Source: Helicobacter typhlonius (GTDB lineage Bacteria > Campylobacterota > Campylobacteria > Campylobacterales > Helicobacteraceae). Taken from it: a stretch of 64,000 nt of DNA. Shown piece by piece: positions 19,426 to 28,556 of this stretch. The stretch spans positions 1,612,001 to 1,676,000 of the forward strand of contig NZ_LN907858.1 of NCBI RefSeq assembly GCF_001460635.1. The letters run 5' to 3'. A model generated the notes under the pieces. That model made no database searches, was not told the origin of the DNA, and worked only from the letters and a program-made list of their open reading frames with translations. Each line of letters begins with the position of its first letter. Within the stretch, counting starts at the first letter, position 1. Position numbers and translations under genes: made by a program.

Positions 19426-20825
19426 CTATGCAGAAAAAAGCTGTGAGATAAAAATGACTAAAATTATGCCGGGCGCGACAATGCGTAGTATCCATAGCCA
19501 CACGAAAAAAAGCGTATTTGGCAGATAGGGCGTCCATTTTCGCAGATTCTCCACCTTGATATACCAGCCCAAAAAGAGAAGCACACACAACATTCCTAGC
19601 GGCATAAGCACGGAGGTGGTGTGGTGAGGAAATCGAGCATATCAAAAAGGTTTTTTTCGCGTATGGTAGGCATATTAAGGTCAGCATTACTCCACAAAAT
19701 CACAAGAAAGCCGAGTATCAAAATCACGCCGCCTAATGTGTATGAGGCTTTGGCTTGGGAAAAATTAAGCTTGTCGCAGAGGATTCTCACACCCGGCTCA
19801 AGCATAGAGATTGTGGAGGTGAGTCCGGCAAAAAGCACAGCAATAAAAAAGAGTATGCTAATAACCTCTCCGCTGCTCCCCAGCGAATGAAATGCAAGGG
19901 GCAAAGAGATGAGTAAAAGCCCCACACCCTCGCTTGGCTGCCCGTCAAAATGATAAATAAATGTAAAAATCATAAGTCCGGCGATAAGCGAGATGACAAT
20001 ACCGCTTATTACTACCCACAAGCCGCTTTTAAGGAGATTTTCACCCTCTTTTGCATTTGCCGCATAGACAGCTATCGTGCTTACGCCCAGTGAGAGGGAG
20101 AAAAAGACTTGCGCGAGAGATTCTATAAGCGTATCAAGAGTAATGCGCGATGGGTCAAAATGAAACATAAAATGCCAGCTTTTACCAAACTCCTCGAGCG
20201 TAAGTGCATAGATGAGTAGTCCCACAAATATAATAAAAAGCAGAGGCATAAGGATAAGATTGAGTCGCTCAATACCCTTTTTAATCCCACGCGCCACAAC
20301 AAATGCAGTAAAAGCAATAATACTAGCAAAGCAAAGACTCTGCCACAGGAATGATTGTGTCCGAATCTCATTAAAAAGTGCAACAGAGCCTTGAATATCA
20401 CTAGGCAAATGAGTGCTAACAAAGATGAGATAATACAGAATCCAGCCCATTACTACCGCGTAAAAGCTAAGGATAAGGGGTCCGGCAATGGCATTTATCC
20501 CTAGCCACATCAGGGATTTATTAAGGGGTTTTAAATCTTGCACAGACTGATTGTGTATGTCTAATTTATCGTGTGCAGTAGGTGAGGTATTAAGCTTATC
20601 AAGGATAGGGTAATTATCTAAAGGGTTGCTTCGCGCAATGTTGCCAAGGAGCATTTCGGCAATCAGCATTGAGACGCCAATACATAGCGCAAGGATAAGG
20701 TAGAATATCACAAAAGCCCCACCGCCATTTTCCCCTGCCATATATGGAAATCGCCAAATATGTCCCAAACCAATAGAGCTACCCAAAGTCGCCATAATAA
20801 AGCCCAGCCTACTGAAGTTATTCAT
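19426..20825 (-). pseudogene. Sodium:neurotransmitter-type symporter (SNF family), one frameshift
   Basis: The first 410 residues are a normal SNF transporter: the N-terminal GSSIGLGHIWRFPYMAGENGGGAF signature and many membrane helices. From memory H. pylori has two such genes (HP0497, HP0498) next to the HP0495/HP0496 pair that also lies beside this one. The frame ends abnormally at DFLTTPPPCLCR (about 19610). The next frame continues with VLMPLGMLCVLLFLGW and a last helix to a natural stop at 19426. A one-base change in ACCACACCACCTCC (about 19605-19620) explains it. ATG 20825 is preceded by AAAGGA. It imports amino acids if repaired; a sequencing error cannot be excluded. Confidence 0.8.
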
Positions 20826-20906
20826 CTGTATGTTCCTTTTTTGTGTTAGCATCTGTGGATTCTAGCTAAAATATAGCAAAGTTGCGTCTTTCTATTTTGG
20901 AAAGTT

Positions 20907-20937
20907 TAGAATCTTTGATTGTATCTCGCAGATTCTA
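20907..20937. other. Inverted AGAATCT/AGATTCT pair in a divergent intergenic region
   Basis: TAGAATCT (20907-20914) and AGATTCTA (20930-20937) form an 8-bp inverted repeat with a 15-base loop. It lies in the 397-base gap between the symporter and porin genes, so it is not at a 3' end. The gap otherwise holds a possible promoter (TTGACA 21011, TAAAAT about 21034) and the element at 21050. Confidence 0.45.
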
Positions 20938-21049
20938 TTTTGCAAAAGTGCAGAATATTTGACTTTGTTTTAAGGCTTTGCATTTTTCCGTATTCCTCTT
21001 TGATCCATCCTTGACATATTTATCCTTGGAATATAAAATTCAGCCCTTT

Positions 21050-21077
21050 GTTGCATATGCAACTATAAGGTTATAAT
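21050..21077 (+). promoter_or_regulatory. Palindrome overlapping the promoter of the FadL-type porin
   Basis: GTTGCATATGCAAC (21050-21063) is a perfect 14-bp palindrome at the place expected for a -35 box. TATAAT follows at 21072-21077. This looks like an operator for a dimeric repressor. A related copy lies beyond the gene at 23732. Confidence 0.45.
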
Positions 21078-21222
21078 TCGTGCATACTTGAGCAAGACCT
21101 TAACTTGTGTGAGATTTTTCAGGCACATATTTTGCTATCTCGCGCCCATAAAAGTTTTTGTAAGGTTATTTTCTATGCTTTACAGAATTTCACAACCTTA
21201 TATATTTCAATAAGGAAAAAGT

Positions 21223-23505
21223 GTGCTAAGAAGTCTTGTTCTCTTGCTTTTGTGTTGTTGTCTTGCCTATACATCGGGCTTCAAAATAAATGAGCAGAGC
21301 CTTAATTCAACCGCGCTGAATTCTGCTTATGTCGCTGGAGCTTATGGGGCGGATAGCGCATATTATAATCCTGCTAATATGGGTTTTTCTCACCCATTAT
21401 CAGACACGGCTAAACACGATTTAGATATTACTTTTACAGGCATTTACATTCCGGGTTTTGCTTTTACAACAGATACGAATTTGAAAAATATTGGCGAGGG
21501 GTCTATTAATTGGGGCTTAAGCACCACTACGACATTGGGTATTGATTCAAATATGGCAAATTTAGCAAACACTTTTTTGGGTGTGGATTTGAGTGCACCC
21601 ATTGAAGTGCCCTCTGAAGTGAAAAACCAGCACGGAGAATGGGGATTTAGTGAGAGAGGTGCATTAGTTGAGGGTTCTGCTGACCCGACATTTTTTCCTG
21701 TGCCTAAGATTTTTTATAAAAGCAAAACTGCTAAAAATAAGTGGGGAAATTGGAATTTTGGTGCGAGTTTTACTGCTCCTAGCGGATTAGCAATGAATTG
21801 GAATGGCGAGGCAGGAGCTTTTTTACGCAATGTGATGATTGCAATGGTGGAATTTAGTCCTTCTTTGAGCTGGAATTATGATGAACGTATTTCTATTGGG
21901 GTAAGTCCGCGGATTCTCTATGGAATGGGCAATTTCAAAAACACTGTGTTTGTTCCACTTGGCACAAAAGATAAGCCCGGTGAAGTGATTACAAATATTA
22001 AAGATTTTGATGAAATTCCAGAATCTATGGTGCCACCAGCTATGGCGCAGCTCATTTATGCAGTAAACACAGCTCAAGGTAATGCTTTAGCTGCTTTGGC
22101 AGGATTAGGAGTTTCTGGTGGAGGACACTTAAATAATAAGCTTCGATATCAAATGCCTACAATATTTAATCCTGAAGCGTGGTTTGGTATGCCTGACCCG
22201 AGTGTGTTTGCTCCTTATGTTGATGACAATAAACAAAGCATTGATGTTGCAGGTTATAATGCAAAGGTTGCAGAGATTAACGCAAAAATTAAAAAGAATT
22301 GGGAGAACTATCAGGGTGAATGGACAAATGGTAACTTAGAATGGCGGTATAATGATAAGACTTGTGCAAGTCAAACAGCTATTTGTTTGCCCACATTATT
22401 CAATAAAGTGCCTAATCAAACTTATAAAACTACTATTAATGGGGTAGAGCAAACAGGCTATAAATTTGTCAATGGCGTAAATTATTGTATTCAAAATGGT
22501 TATAGCACAAGTGATTTTTATGGTTGTGGCAATTTGGCAGACACTATGAAAGAAGCTCAAAACTTAGGAGCATATGTGAATTGTTACACAGGGACATTTT
22601 ATGATTTTAATGGTAATTTGCAAACAAGTAACCCGGGACCTTGTGCTTATCCATCTCCAACAGAAACAGATGCCGATGGAGCCCCACGTGGCTATCTCCC
22701 TCTAATGGATGCCAAACAAGTGGCAAATGCCTTTGGTATGGGAGATATGGAGATTACTACAAGGCTTGTAGGAGCGACTAAAGTAGAGCAAAAAAGTAAT
22801 GGTGCAGATCTTGCCTTTGGCTATAAACTTGCAATGAGTATGCGTCCATTTGAAAGCAAGAAAACTACTTTGAGTGTTGTTTATACTTCTCCCGTAACTT
22901 TTAACCTCAAGGGCGGTCTTGATGCTACAACTTATATTGGTGGTTCTGTGGGTAATGTAAATATGAAAGCAGATTTAAATCTTGGTGTTACGCTTCCTTC
23001 AAGCGTGCAAATTGCAATAATGCACTATTTTGAGCAATTAAGTGTAGAGTTTGTATATGAGAGAATTTATTGGAGCAAGGGAGATAAATTTGCATTTAAC
23101 TTTAGCAATCCCAAATTTACGCCTCTTAGCGGTATGGTAATGCAATTTAGTTCGCAACAATTAGAAGCAATGATGGGGTTAGCTGATTATGGTGCAGTGG
23201 CTATGGGTGATGGTTGGCAGGATACTATTGCTTTGCGTTTAGGGGTTACTTATTTGACACAAAAGAATCTACTTCTAATGTTTTCTGCGGCATTTGACCA
23301 ATCCCCTGTGCCTCAAGATAAAATAGGAATCCCCGATAGTAATGCCTATATGTTTGGTGCAGGAGTGAGAAAAACATTTAGTGAGCAATGGAATCTAGGC
23401 GTTGCATATAGTCTAAGTCTTAAAGATGGGCGTAAAAGTATTTATCAAACAGGTGGATTTGGACAACTTCATTTGCTCTCTGCCTCTTTGGGTTATCAAT
23501 TTTAA
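21223..23505 (+). CDS. FadL/OmpP1/TodX-family outer-membrane porin with an extra central segment
   Basis: 760 residues. A signal peptide leads to FKINEQSLNSTALNSAYVAGAYGADSAYYNPANMG, the family signature at the mature N-terminus. The protein ends with alternating beta strands and a final phenylalanine (SASLGYQF), as outer-membrane barrels do. FadL proteins pass hydrophobic compounds such as long-chain fatty acids. The H. pylori homologue HP0839 is about 590 residues, so this one carries roughly 150-170 extra residues in the middle (about 335-495) with six or seven cysteines (KTCASQTAIC, VNYCIQ, FYGCGN, VNCYTG, GPCAY). GTG 21223 follows AAGGA by seven bases. It is a single-gene unit with its own promoter. 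Confidence 0.85.
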   Translation: MLRSLVLLLLCCCLAYTSGFKINEQSLNSTALNSAYVAGAYGADSAYYNPANMGFSHPLSDTAKHDLDITFTGIYIPGFAFTTDTNLKNIGEGSINWGLSTTTTLGIDSNMANLANTFLGVDLSAPIEVPSEVKNQHGEWGFSERGALVEGSADPTFFPVPKIFYKSKTAKNKWGNWNFGASFTAPSGLAMNWNGEAGAFLRNVMIAMVEFSPSLSWNYDERISIGVSPRILYGMGNFKNTVFVPLGTKDKPGEVITNIKDFDEIPESMVPPAMAQLIYAVNTAQGNALAALAGLGVSGGGHLNNKLRYQMPTIFNPEAWFGMPDPSVFAPYVDDNKQSIDVAGYNAKVAEINAKIKKNWENYQGEWTNGNLEWRYNDKTCASQTAICLPTLFNKVPNQTYKTTINGVEQTGYKFVNGVNYCIQNGYSTSDFYGCGNLADTMKEAQNLGAYVNCYTGTFYDFNGNLQTSNPGPCAYPSPTETDADGAPRGYLPLMDAKQVANAFGMGDMEITTRLVGATKVEQKSNGADLAFGYKLAMSMRPFESKKTTLSVVYTSPVTFNLKGGLDATTYIGGSVGNVNMKADLNLGVTLPSSVQIAIMHYFEQLSVEFVYERIYWSKGDKFAFNFSNPKFTPLSGMVMQFSSQQLEAMMGLADYGAVAMGDGWQDTIALRLGVTYLTQKNLLLMFSAAFDQSPVPQDKIGIPDSNAYMFGAGVRKTFSEQWNLGVAYSLSLKDGRKSIYQTGGFGQLHLLSASLGYQF

Positions 23506-23630
23506 CTTTTTATTAAAAAGGCACAAAATAGCGTAATTCAAGCATTAAGAGAATTCATAGCAAAATAAAAAGTTAAGAGGAAATTATAAATATGTGCTAC
23601 AATTTGAGTTTTTAAAATCAAGGGTAGAAT

Positions 23631-23714
23631 ATGGATTCTTATGAATATGGTGAGTTACTCTTTTGTCCTTACTTACTATCTTTAAATTTCCCTATTATCT
23701 GCAAACATTCATAA
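23631..23714 (+). pseudogene. Possible remnant of the start of prfB
   Basis: A 27-codon frame begins MDSYEYGELL, which resembles the first ten residues of Helicobacter release factor 2 (MDNYTYSELL), then loses all likeness. It may be a rearrangement scar in the 292-base gap between the porin and asparaginase genes. The match is short and could be chance. Confidence 0.3.
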
Positions 23715-23731
23715 AGGCTTTATATTCTAAA

Positions 23732-23751
23732 GTTGTCTATGCAACTATAAT
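23732..23751 (+). repeat. Second copy of the porin operator-like element
   Basis: GTTGTCTATGCAACTATAAT shares GTTG, ATGCAACTATAA with the element at 21050. Here TATAAT abuts it, so a promoter firing rightward, antisense to the asparaginase gene, is possible. Confidence 0.4.
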
Positions 23752-23797
23752 AAGATGGAATTGTATTATACCTAGATAAACAAATTTTAAAATCACA

Positions 23798-24934
23798 TTA
23801 ATATCTTTGAAAAATTTTTGCAATTTCTGCTGAATTTTTGGTTTGAGTAAGGGCAAGCATTAAAAGCACACGTGCTTTTTGTGGGTTCAAATCCCCACTG
23901 CCAATAAAGCCAAGTTTAGCATCTGCTTCACTTGCTAATACTATGCCATTATTTATCCTTGAGCTTTGCACGACTATCAAACCCTCTTGCATTAATTTTT
24001 TAAGCATATCTTTGTGATTCTTATGGATACTTCCAGCGCCACTTCCTGCTATGACCAAGCCTTTTGTGCCTTGATTTGCCAAAGCTTGAGCCGCTATGGC
24101 TAAGCCATCATTAGCATAAGAATAAAGAATATCCACTTTTGGCAGAGATCTCAAAGAGCGCACATCAAATTCACTATGAGTTGTATGAGGCTTATTTGGA
24201 AATGTGTAGAAAAATACTTTACCATCTAAAATATAGCCCATATCGCCACTATTAGGGGAGGAAAAAGCATCTACATTAAGACTATGTGTTTTGCTCACAT
24301 ATCGCGCACTTTGGATTCTATCATTCATCACTACCATAACGCCCTTGCCCTTTGATTGCGTATTAGCTGCTAATGCAAGTGCATTGTAAAGATTCTTAGG
24401 ACCATCAGCACTTATCGCAGTGCTAGGACGCATTGCTCCTGTAAGCACTACAGGCTTATCACTTCGAGTAGTAAGATGTAAAAAAAACGCGCTCTCTTCC
24501 ATTGTATCTGTGCCGTGAGTAATAACAATACCATCAATCTTTGGATTCTCAAGCAACTTATTCACGCGTTGAGCCAAAGTGAGCCATATTTCATCATTCA
24601 TATCCGCACTATCAATATTGGCAATTTGCTCCCCTTGAATATGTGCAATCTCTTGAAGCTGTGGCACAGCCTCAATCAATGTATCAACGCTTATTACTCC
24701 TGCATTATAGCCTGTTGTTTTAATTTGAGAATCTACCGCCCCAGCTATCGTGCCTCCTGTGGCAAGAATCACAATATTAGGCTTCTTTATTTTGGCATTT
24801 TGCTCAAAGCCTTCCAACTTTTCACTCCTTTTTTCTTTCACTTGCTGTGCTTTCTCTTCACTTGAACAACCTAGCATTCCTAATGCCATCACAAGAACAC
24901 AAACAAAGATTTGAACAATACGCCATATATTCAT
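23798..24934 (-). CDS. ansB: Type II L-asparaginase, predicted lipoprotein
   Basis: Hydrolyses asparagine (and often glutamine) outside the cytoplasm. 378 residues. An N-terminal export signal ends in LGMLGCSSEE, a lipobox, so the enzyme is probably anchored by lipid. Active-site motifs are ILATGGTIAGAVDS (first threonine), DSADM and VITHGTDTMEES (second threonine and aspartate), then the C-terminal half with GLVIAGSGAGSIHK. It is complete, unlike the copy at 18748. In H. pylori and H. hepaticus-type species secreted asparaginase inhibits T cells and supplies aspartate and ammonia. The start is preceded by AGGAG, itself buried in a hairpin (next entry). Confidence 0.93.
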   Translation of the reverse strand: MNIWRIVQIFVCVLVMALGMLGCSSEEKAQQVKEKRSEKLEGFEQNAKIKKPNIVILATGGTIAGAVDSQIKTTGYNAGVISVDTLIEAVPQLQEIAHIQGEQIANIDSADMNDEIWLTLAQRVNKLLENPKIDGIVITHGTDTMEESAFFLHLTTRSDKPVVLTGAMRPSTAISADGPKNLYNALALAANTQSKGKGVMVVMNDRIQSARYVSKTHSLNVDAFSSPNSGDMGYILDGKVFFYTFPNKPHTTHSEFDVRSLRSLPKVDILYSYANDGLAIAAQALANQGTKGLVIAGSGAGSIHKNHKDMLKKLMQEGLIVVQSSRINNGIVLASEADAKLGFIGSGDLNPQKARVLLMLALTQTKNSAEIAKIFQRY

Positions 24935-24998
24935 TGTAATCTCCTACAAAATTGCATCTAAATCGAATTATTGTAGGAGATTTTATCAACTATGTCAA
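24935..24998 (-). promoter_or_regulatory. Promoter and SD-hiding hairpin before the asparaginase gene
   Basis: On the minus strand TTGACA (24998-24993), 17 bases, TACAAT (24975-24970) make a near-consensus promoter. AATCTCCTACAA (24982-24971) is the exact complement of TTGTAGGAGATT (24949-24938), which contains the ansB ribosome-binding site. The upstream arm overlaps the -10 box, so it is absent from RNA begun here (start about 24963) but present in RNA reading through from dnaK. Readthrough RNA should hide the AGGAG. This is inference from sequence. Confidence 0.6.
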
Positions 24999-25009
24999 GC
25001 GCTTTTAGC

Positions 25010-26887
25010 CTACTCTACTTCAGCATCAATGACATCATCATCTTTTTTCTTTGTATCTGTGCCTTGTTGTGTGCCACCTTGCTCTTTGGCATACGCTGCT
25101 TCAGCAAGTTTATGGCTTACTTCTGTGAGATTTTTAATTTTCTCTTCAAGCTCCTCTTTTGAAGCATTTTCATTTTTCAAAGTCTCTTCAAGTGCAGCAA
25201 CCGCGCTTTGAATCTTTTCTACTTCGGCAGATTCTATTTTATCCTTAAATTCTTCAAGGCTCTTTTTTGTTTGATACACTAGAGAATCCGCATTATTACG
25301 CAATTCAATAATTGCTTTTTTCTTCGTATCCTCTTCTTTGTGTAATTCTGCTTCTTTGACCATTTTTTCAATTTCGGAATCTGAAAGTCCGCTTGAACCG
25401 CTAATCTTAATCTCTTGAGATTTTCCTGTGGCTTTATCCTTTGCTGAAACGGTTAAGATTCCATTTGCATCAATATCAAATGTTACTTCAATTTGTGGCA
25501 CACCACGAGGAGCTGCCGGAATACCGCTTAAATCAAAGCGCCCAAGCGATTTATTATCACGCGCTAATTCCCTTTCTCCTTGCAGTACATTAATGCTCAC
25601 TGCAGGTTGATTGTCTTCGTAGGTAGAGAATACTTGCGTTTTCTTTGTAGGGATAGTTACACCGCGTTCAACGACTTTGGTTGAAATACCGCCAGCAGTT
25701 TCAATACCTAAACTCAAAGGTGTAACATCAAGGAGGAGCACATCTTTGACATCGCCTTTTAAAACACCACCTTGTATTGCTGCACCCACAGCCACAACTT
25801 CATCAGGATTGACTGATTTATTTAAATCTTTACTAATAAATGCTTTAACGCGCTCTTGCACTTTTGGAATCCGCGTAGAACCGCCCACCATTACCACTTC
25901 GCTTATATCACTTTGTGAAATCCCCGCATCTTTAATCACAAAATCAATCTTTTTAATCGTATCCTCGATTAAATCATCAATAAGGCTTTCAAACTTCGCA
26001 CGAGTGATTTTTTTCACCAAGTGCTTTGGACCGCTCGCATCAGCAGTGATAAAGGGTAAGTTAATCTCTGTTTCTTGTGCGCTACTTAGCTCTTTTTTGG
26101 CATTTTCTGCCGCGTCTTTGAGCCGCTGCAATGCCATTACATCATTTTTTAAATCAATCCCTTCATCACTTTTAAATTCTTCTGCTGCCCAATCAATGAT
26201 TCTATTATCAAAATCATCGCCGCCCAAAAACGCATCTCCGCCGGTAGCAAGGACCTCCACGACATTATCACCAGTCTCAAGCACGGTAACATCAAATGTC
26301 CCACCGCCCAAGTCATACACCATAATCTTTTCTGCTTCTTTCTTATCTAGCCCATATGCTAAAGCCGCCGAGGTAGGCTCGTTAATGATTCTTAGCACAT
26401 TAAGCCCTGCGATTGTCCCTGCTTCTTTTGTTGCCTTGCGTTGAGAGTCATTAAAATACGCTGGAACAGTGATAACTGCTTCTGTTACATCTTCTCCCAA
26501 ATAGCTTTGCGCGTCTTCTTTAAGCTTCATTAGAATCTTGGCTGAAATCTCTTGAGGTGTATAAATTTTATCTGCAATTTCCACCGCACACGCGCCATTT
26601 CTATCCACGATATTATAAGGCAATCGCTTCTCTGCCTCTTTCGCCTTGTCTTCATTAAACATAAGCCCCATAATGCGCTTGATAGAATAAATCGTCTTTT
26701 TGGGGTTGGTTACTGCTTGTCTTTTAGCAGGTTCACCAACTAGAATCTCGCCCTTGTCAGTAAAAGCCACGATTGAAGGGGTAGTATTTCTCCCCTCTTT
26801 GTTTGCAATGATTTTTGCCTCATTGCCCTCATACACTGCCATTGCCGAATTTGTTGTTCCTAAGTCAATTCCTATTACTTTTGCCAT
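25010..26887 (-). CDS. dnaK: Chaperone DnaK (Hsp70)
   Basis: ATP-driven protein-folding chaperone. It starts [20 protein letters not shown], contains [37 protein letters not shown] and the substrate domain ([17 protein letters not shown]), and ends in an acidic tail [10 protein letters not shown]. The length of 625 residues is normal. It is the last gene of the hrcA-grpE-dnaK operon, 31 bases after grpE. DnaJ is not in the window. Confidence 0.98.
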   Translation of the reverse strand: MAKVIGIDLGTTNSAMAVYEGNEAKIIANKEGRNTTPSIVAFTDKGEILVGEPAKRQAVTNPKKTIYSIKRIMGLMFNEDKAKEAEKRLPYNIVDRNGACAVEIADKIYTPQEISAKILMKLKEDAQSYLGEDVTEAVITVPAYFNDSQRKATKEAGTIAGLNVLRIINEPTSAALAYGLDKKEAEKIMVYDLGGGTFDVTVLETGDNVVEVLATGGDAFLGGDDFDNRIIDWAAEEFKSDEGIDLKNDVMALQRLKDAAENAKKELSSAQETEINLPFITADASGPKHLVKKITRAKFESLIDDLIEDTIKKIDFVIKDAGISQSDISEVVMVGGSTRIPKVQERVKAFISKDLNKSVNPDEVVAVGAAIQGGVLKGDVKDVLLLDVTPLSLGIETAGGISTKVVERGVTIPTKKTQVFSTYEDNQPAVSINVLQGERELARDNKSLGRFDLSGIPAAPRGVPQIEVTFDIDANGILTVSAKDKATGKSQEIKISGSSGLSDSEIEKMVKEAELHKEEDTKKKAIIELRNNADSLVYQTKKSLEEFKDKIESAEVEKIQSAVAALEETLKNENASKEELEEKIKNLTEVSHKLAEAAYAKEQGGTQQGTDTKKKDDDVIDAEVE

Positions 26888-26917
26888 TTTGAACTCCTTT
26901 TGTTGTAAAGTTAAATT

Positions 26918-27475
26918 TTAAGATTGGTTTTTGACCACGCTTACCATTGCGGGACGCAGCACCCTGCTCTTATATACATATCCTTGCTGCAAGGTGGCAA
27001 GGATACTTCCATCTTCCTTGTCTTGACTTGGCACTTGCATTAAACACTCGTGCAAGTTTGGGTCAAACTCGCCACTTGTGTCAATGCGCTCAACGCCGTG
27101 CTTGTTAAGCACTTTGTTAAAAGATTCTAGTGTCAGCTCTAAGCCTTGTGCGATGGCTTGTGCCTCTGGATTAGCACGAGCTGATTCTAAAGCCTTATCA
27201 AGTGTATCAAGCACAGGAAGCAAATCACTCATCACACGCTCATTAGCGTATTCTAAGCTTTGATTTTTATCTCGTTCTAATCGTTTTTTTGTATTTTCAA
27301 AATCCGCAAATGCTCGCACATATTGATCTTTTAGCTCATCATATTGACGCTTATAATCTTCTATGTCTTGCGCCGATTCTACTTCTTGCGTAGATTCTGT
27401 ATCTTGTGCAGAATCTAACGCCTCTTGTGAATCTGCTTCAAGCTGCTCTTGTAGCTCGTCTTTATTTTCTTGCAT
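26918..27475 (-). CDS. grpE: Nucleotide exchange factor GrpE
   Basis: Exchanges ADP for ATP on DnaK. 185 residues. A glutamine/glutamate-rich N-terminal tail with repeated TES/ES(A)QD stretches is followed by the long coiled-coil dimer helix ([21 protein letters not shown]) and the beta-domain ([37 protein letters not shown]). GrpE families show this last motif. It lies between hrcA (14-base gap) and dnaK. Confidence 0.95.
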   Translation of the reverse strand: MQENKDELQEQLEADSQEALDSAQDTESTQEVESAQDIEDYKRQYDELKDQYVRAFADFENTKKRLERDKNQSLEYANERVMSDLLPVLDTLDKALESARANPEAQAIAQGLELTLESFNKVLNKHGVERIDTSGEFDPNLHECLMQVPSQDKEDGSILATLQQGYVYKSRVLRPAMVSVVKNQS

Positions 27476-27489
27476 ACTCGCTCCTTTCT

Positions 27490-28284
27490 TTAAGATTTTA
27501 CATACTCAAAAAATTGAGTAAAATCCCTATCTAATGCCCCAACACAAAGCATTCTGCTCTTTTTATCGGGGTAAGTTTGTAACTCTATATCCTGTATAAT
27601 CGCCACATATCCCTTAGGTAGCACCTCCTCACAATATATTCCATTCTGTAAAATATCAAAAATACCTCCGTCTATAATAGAGTAAAAGCTCTGTTCATCG
27701 CTATTTTGATGATAGGCTTGCACTAGAGCTCCAACGCCAAAGCGTGATAAATTCCTGCTTTGTGCATAACTAAGCACATCTAACAACTCCATAGCACGCA
27801 CCTGATAGGCGATTTTACGCACATCGCTCACCTCCAAGCCCTTTAATTCGCGCAAAAATCGCTCAATCGCATTCGAAAAGGGCAAGGTAATACCAATATG
27901 CTCAAACTCTAGCAAAAGCCTCTGTTCATCTAAACGAGTAATCGCACAAAGCCGATTACTCTGCTCAATACTCACCGCGCAAAAGACTTGAGATTCAAAA
28001 CAAGCCTTTTTGATGCGCTCAAACGAATCTATTTCAATCACGGATTTTGTATCAAACTGCCTATACCAATACGACTTCAAGGCTTGTGGTGTAGGGATAC
28101 GCCCACTGCTAATGTGAGGTTGAAAGAGTAGTCCCTCATCAGCAAGTGCCTTAAAATAATTGCGTATTGTTGCAGATGAAATTTTTGTATCCATAAGCAT
28201 TTTTAAAGATTCAGAACCAATTGGTTCTCTATGCTTGAGATACTCAACAATCACGCGAGAAAGCAACATTTCTTTTTTGCTCAA
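27490..28284 (-). CDS. hrcA: Heat-inducible transcription repressor HrcA
   Basis: Repressor of the chaperone operons. An N-terminal winged-helix domain ([30 protein letters not shown]) is followed by the inserted dimerisation and GAF-like parts. In H. pylori HrcA acts together with HspR. At 264 residues it is shorter than Gram-positive HrcA but like Helicobacter ones. The start is TTG 28284 after AAAGGTG; ATG 28269 is an alternative. I see no classical CIRCE repeat (TTAGCACTC-N9-GAGTGCTAA) upstream. Confidence 0.88.
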   Translation of the reverse strand: MSKKEMLLSRVIVEYLKHREPIGSESLKMLMDTKISSATIRNYFKALADEGLLFQPHISSGRIPTPQALKSYWYRQFDTKSVIEIDSFERIKKACFESQVFCAVSIEQSNRLCAITRLDEQRLLLEFEHIGITLPFSNAIERFLRELKGLEVSDVRKIAYQVRAMELLDVLSYAQSRNLSRFGVGALVQAYHQNSDEQSFYSIIDGGIFDILQNGIYCEEVLPKGYVAIIQDIELQTYPDKKSRMLCVGALDRDFTQFFEYVKS

Positions 28285-28304
28285 GATTCTACACCTTTAC
28301 AATA

Positions 28305-28310
28305 ATTATA
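28305..28310 (-). promoter_or_regulatory. -10 box candidate for the hrcA operon
   Basis: TATAAT lies about 20 bases before the hrcA start; a second one is at 28370-28375. Between them is GAAACGAAAAGAA on the plus strand. The sequence does not decide which is used. Confidence 0.4.
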
Positions 28311-28540
28311 TACAATCTGCATATTTTTCAATTTTCTTTGTTTTTGGTTTCTCTAACGAAACGAAAAGAATTATATCACAAAATTAGCAAATAAAAACAA
28401 ATATTGCTAAATTTTACTAAACTTTAGTCTTATATTATAAACTTTTATTCGTAAATTTACTTAATAATCCTACATAATATAATTTATATTTGTGAATCTA
28501 TGCTAATTTGTGGCGGTTTTTTGCACCATTGCCTACAAAA

Positions 28541-28549
28541 TGCTACAAT
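28541..28549 (+). promoter_or_regulatory. Extended -10 box placing the RNA start at the ATG
   Basis: TGC-TACAAT ends seven bases before ATG 28557, so transcription should begin at or next to the A of the start codon, giving a leaderless mRNA. No ribosome-binding site is present. Confidence 0.5.
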
Positions 28550-28556
28550 TTACCCT

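Noticed and set aside
19226-19687. A 153-residue frame reading as one protein
   Set aside because: Its first part is a wrong-frame reading of the symporter and its last part is a piece of the asparaginase pseudogene.
25677-26444. A 255-residue open frame opposite dnaK
   Set aside because: Long antisense frames are usual opposite dnaK; no start signal or homology.
28285-28499. Search for a CIRCE or HAIR operator before hrcA-grpE-dnaK
   Set aside because: No TTAGCACTC-N9-GAGTGCTAA or CTTGAGT-N7-ACTCAAG was found; regulation is left open.
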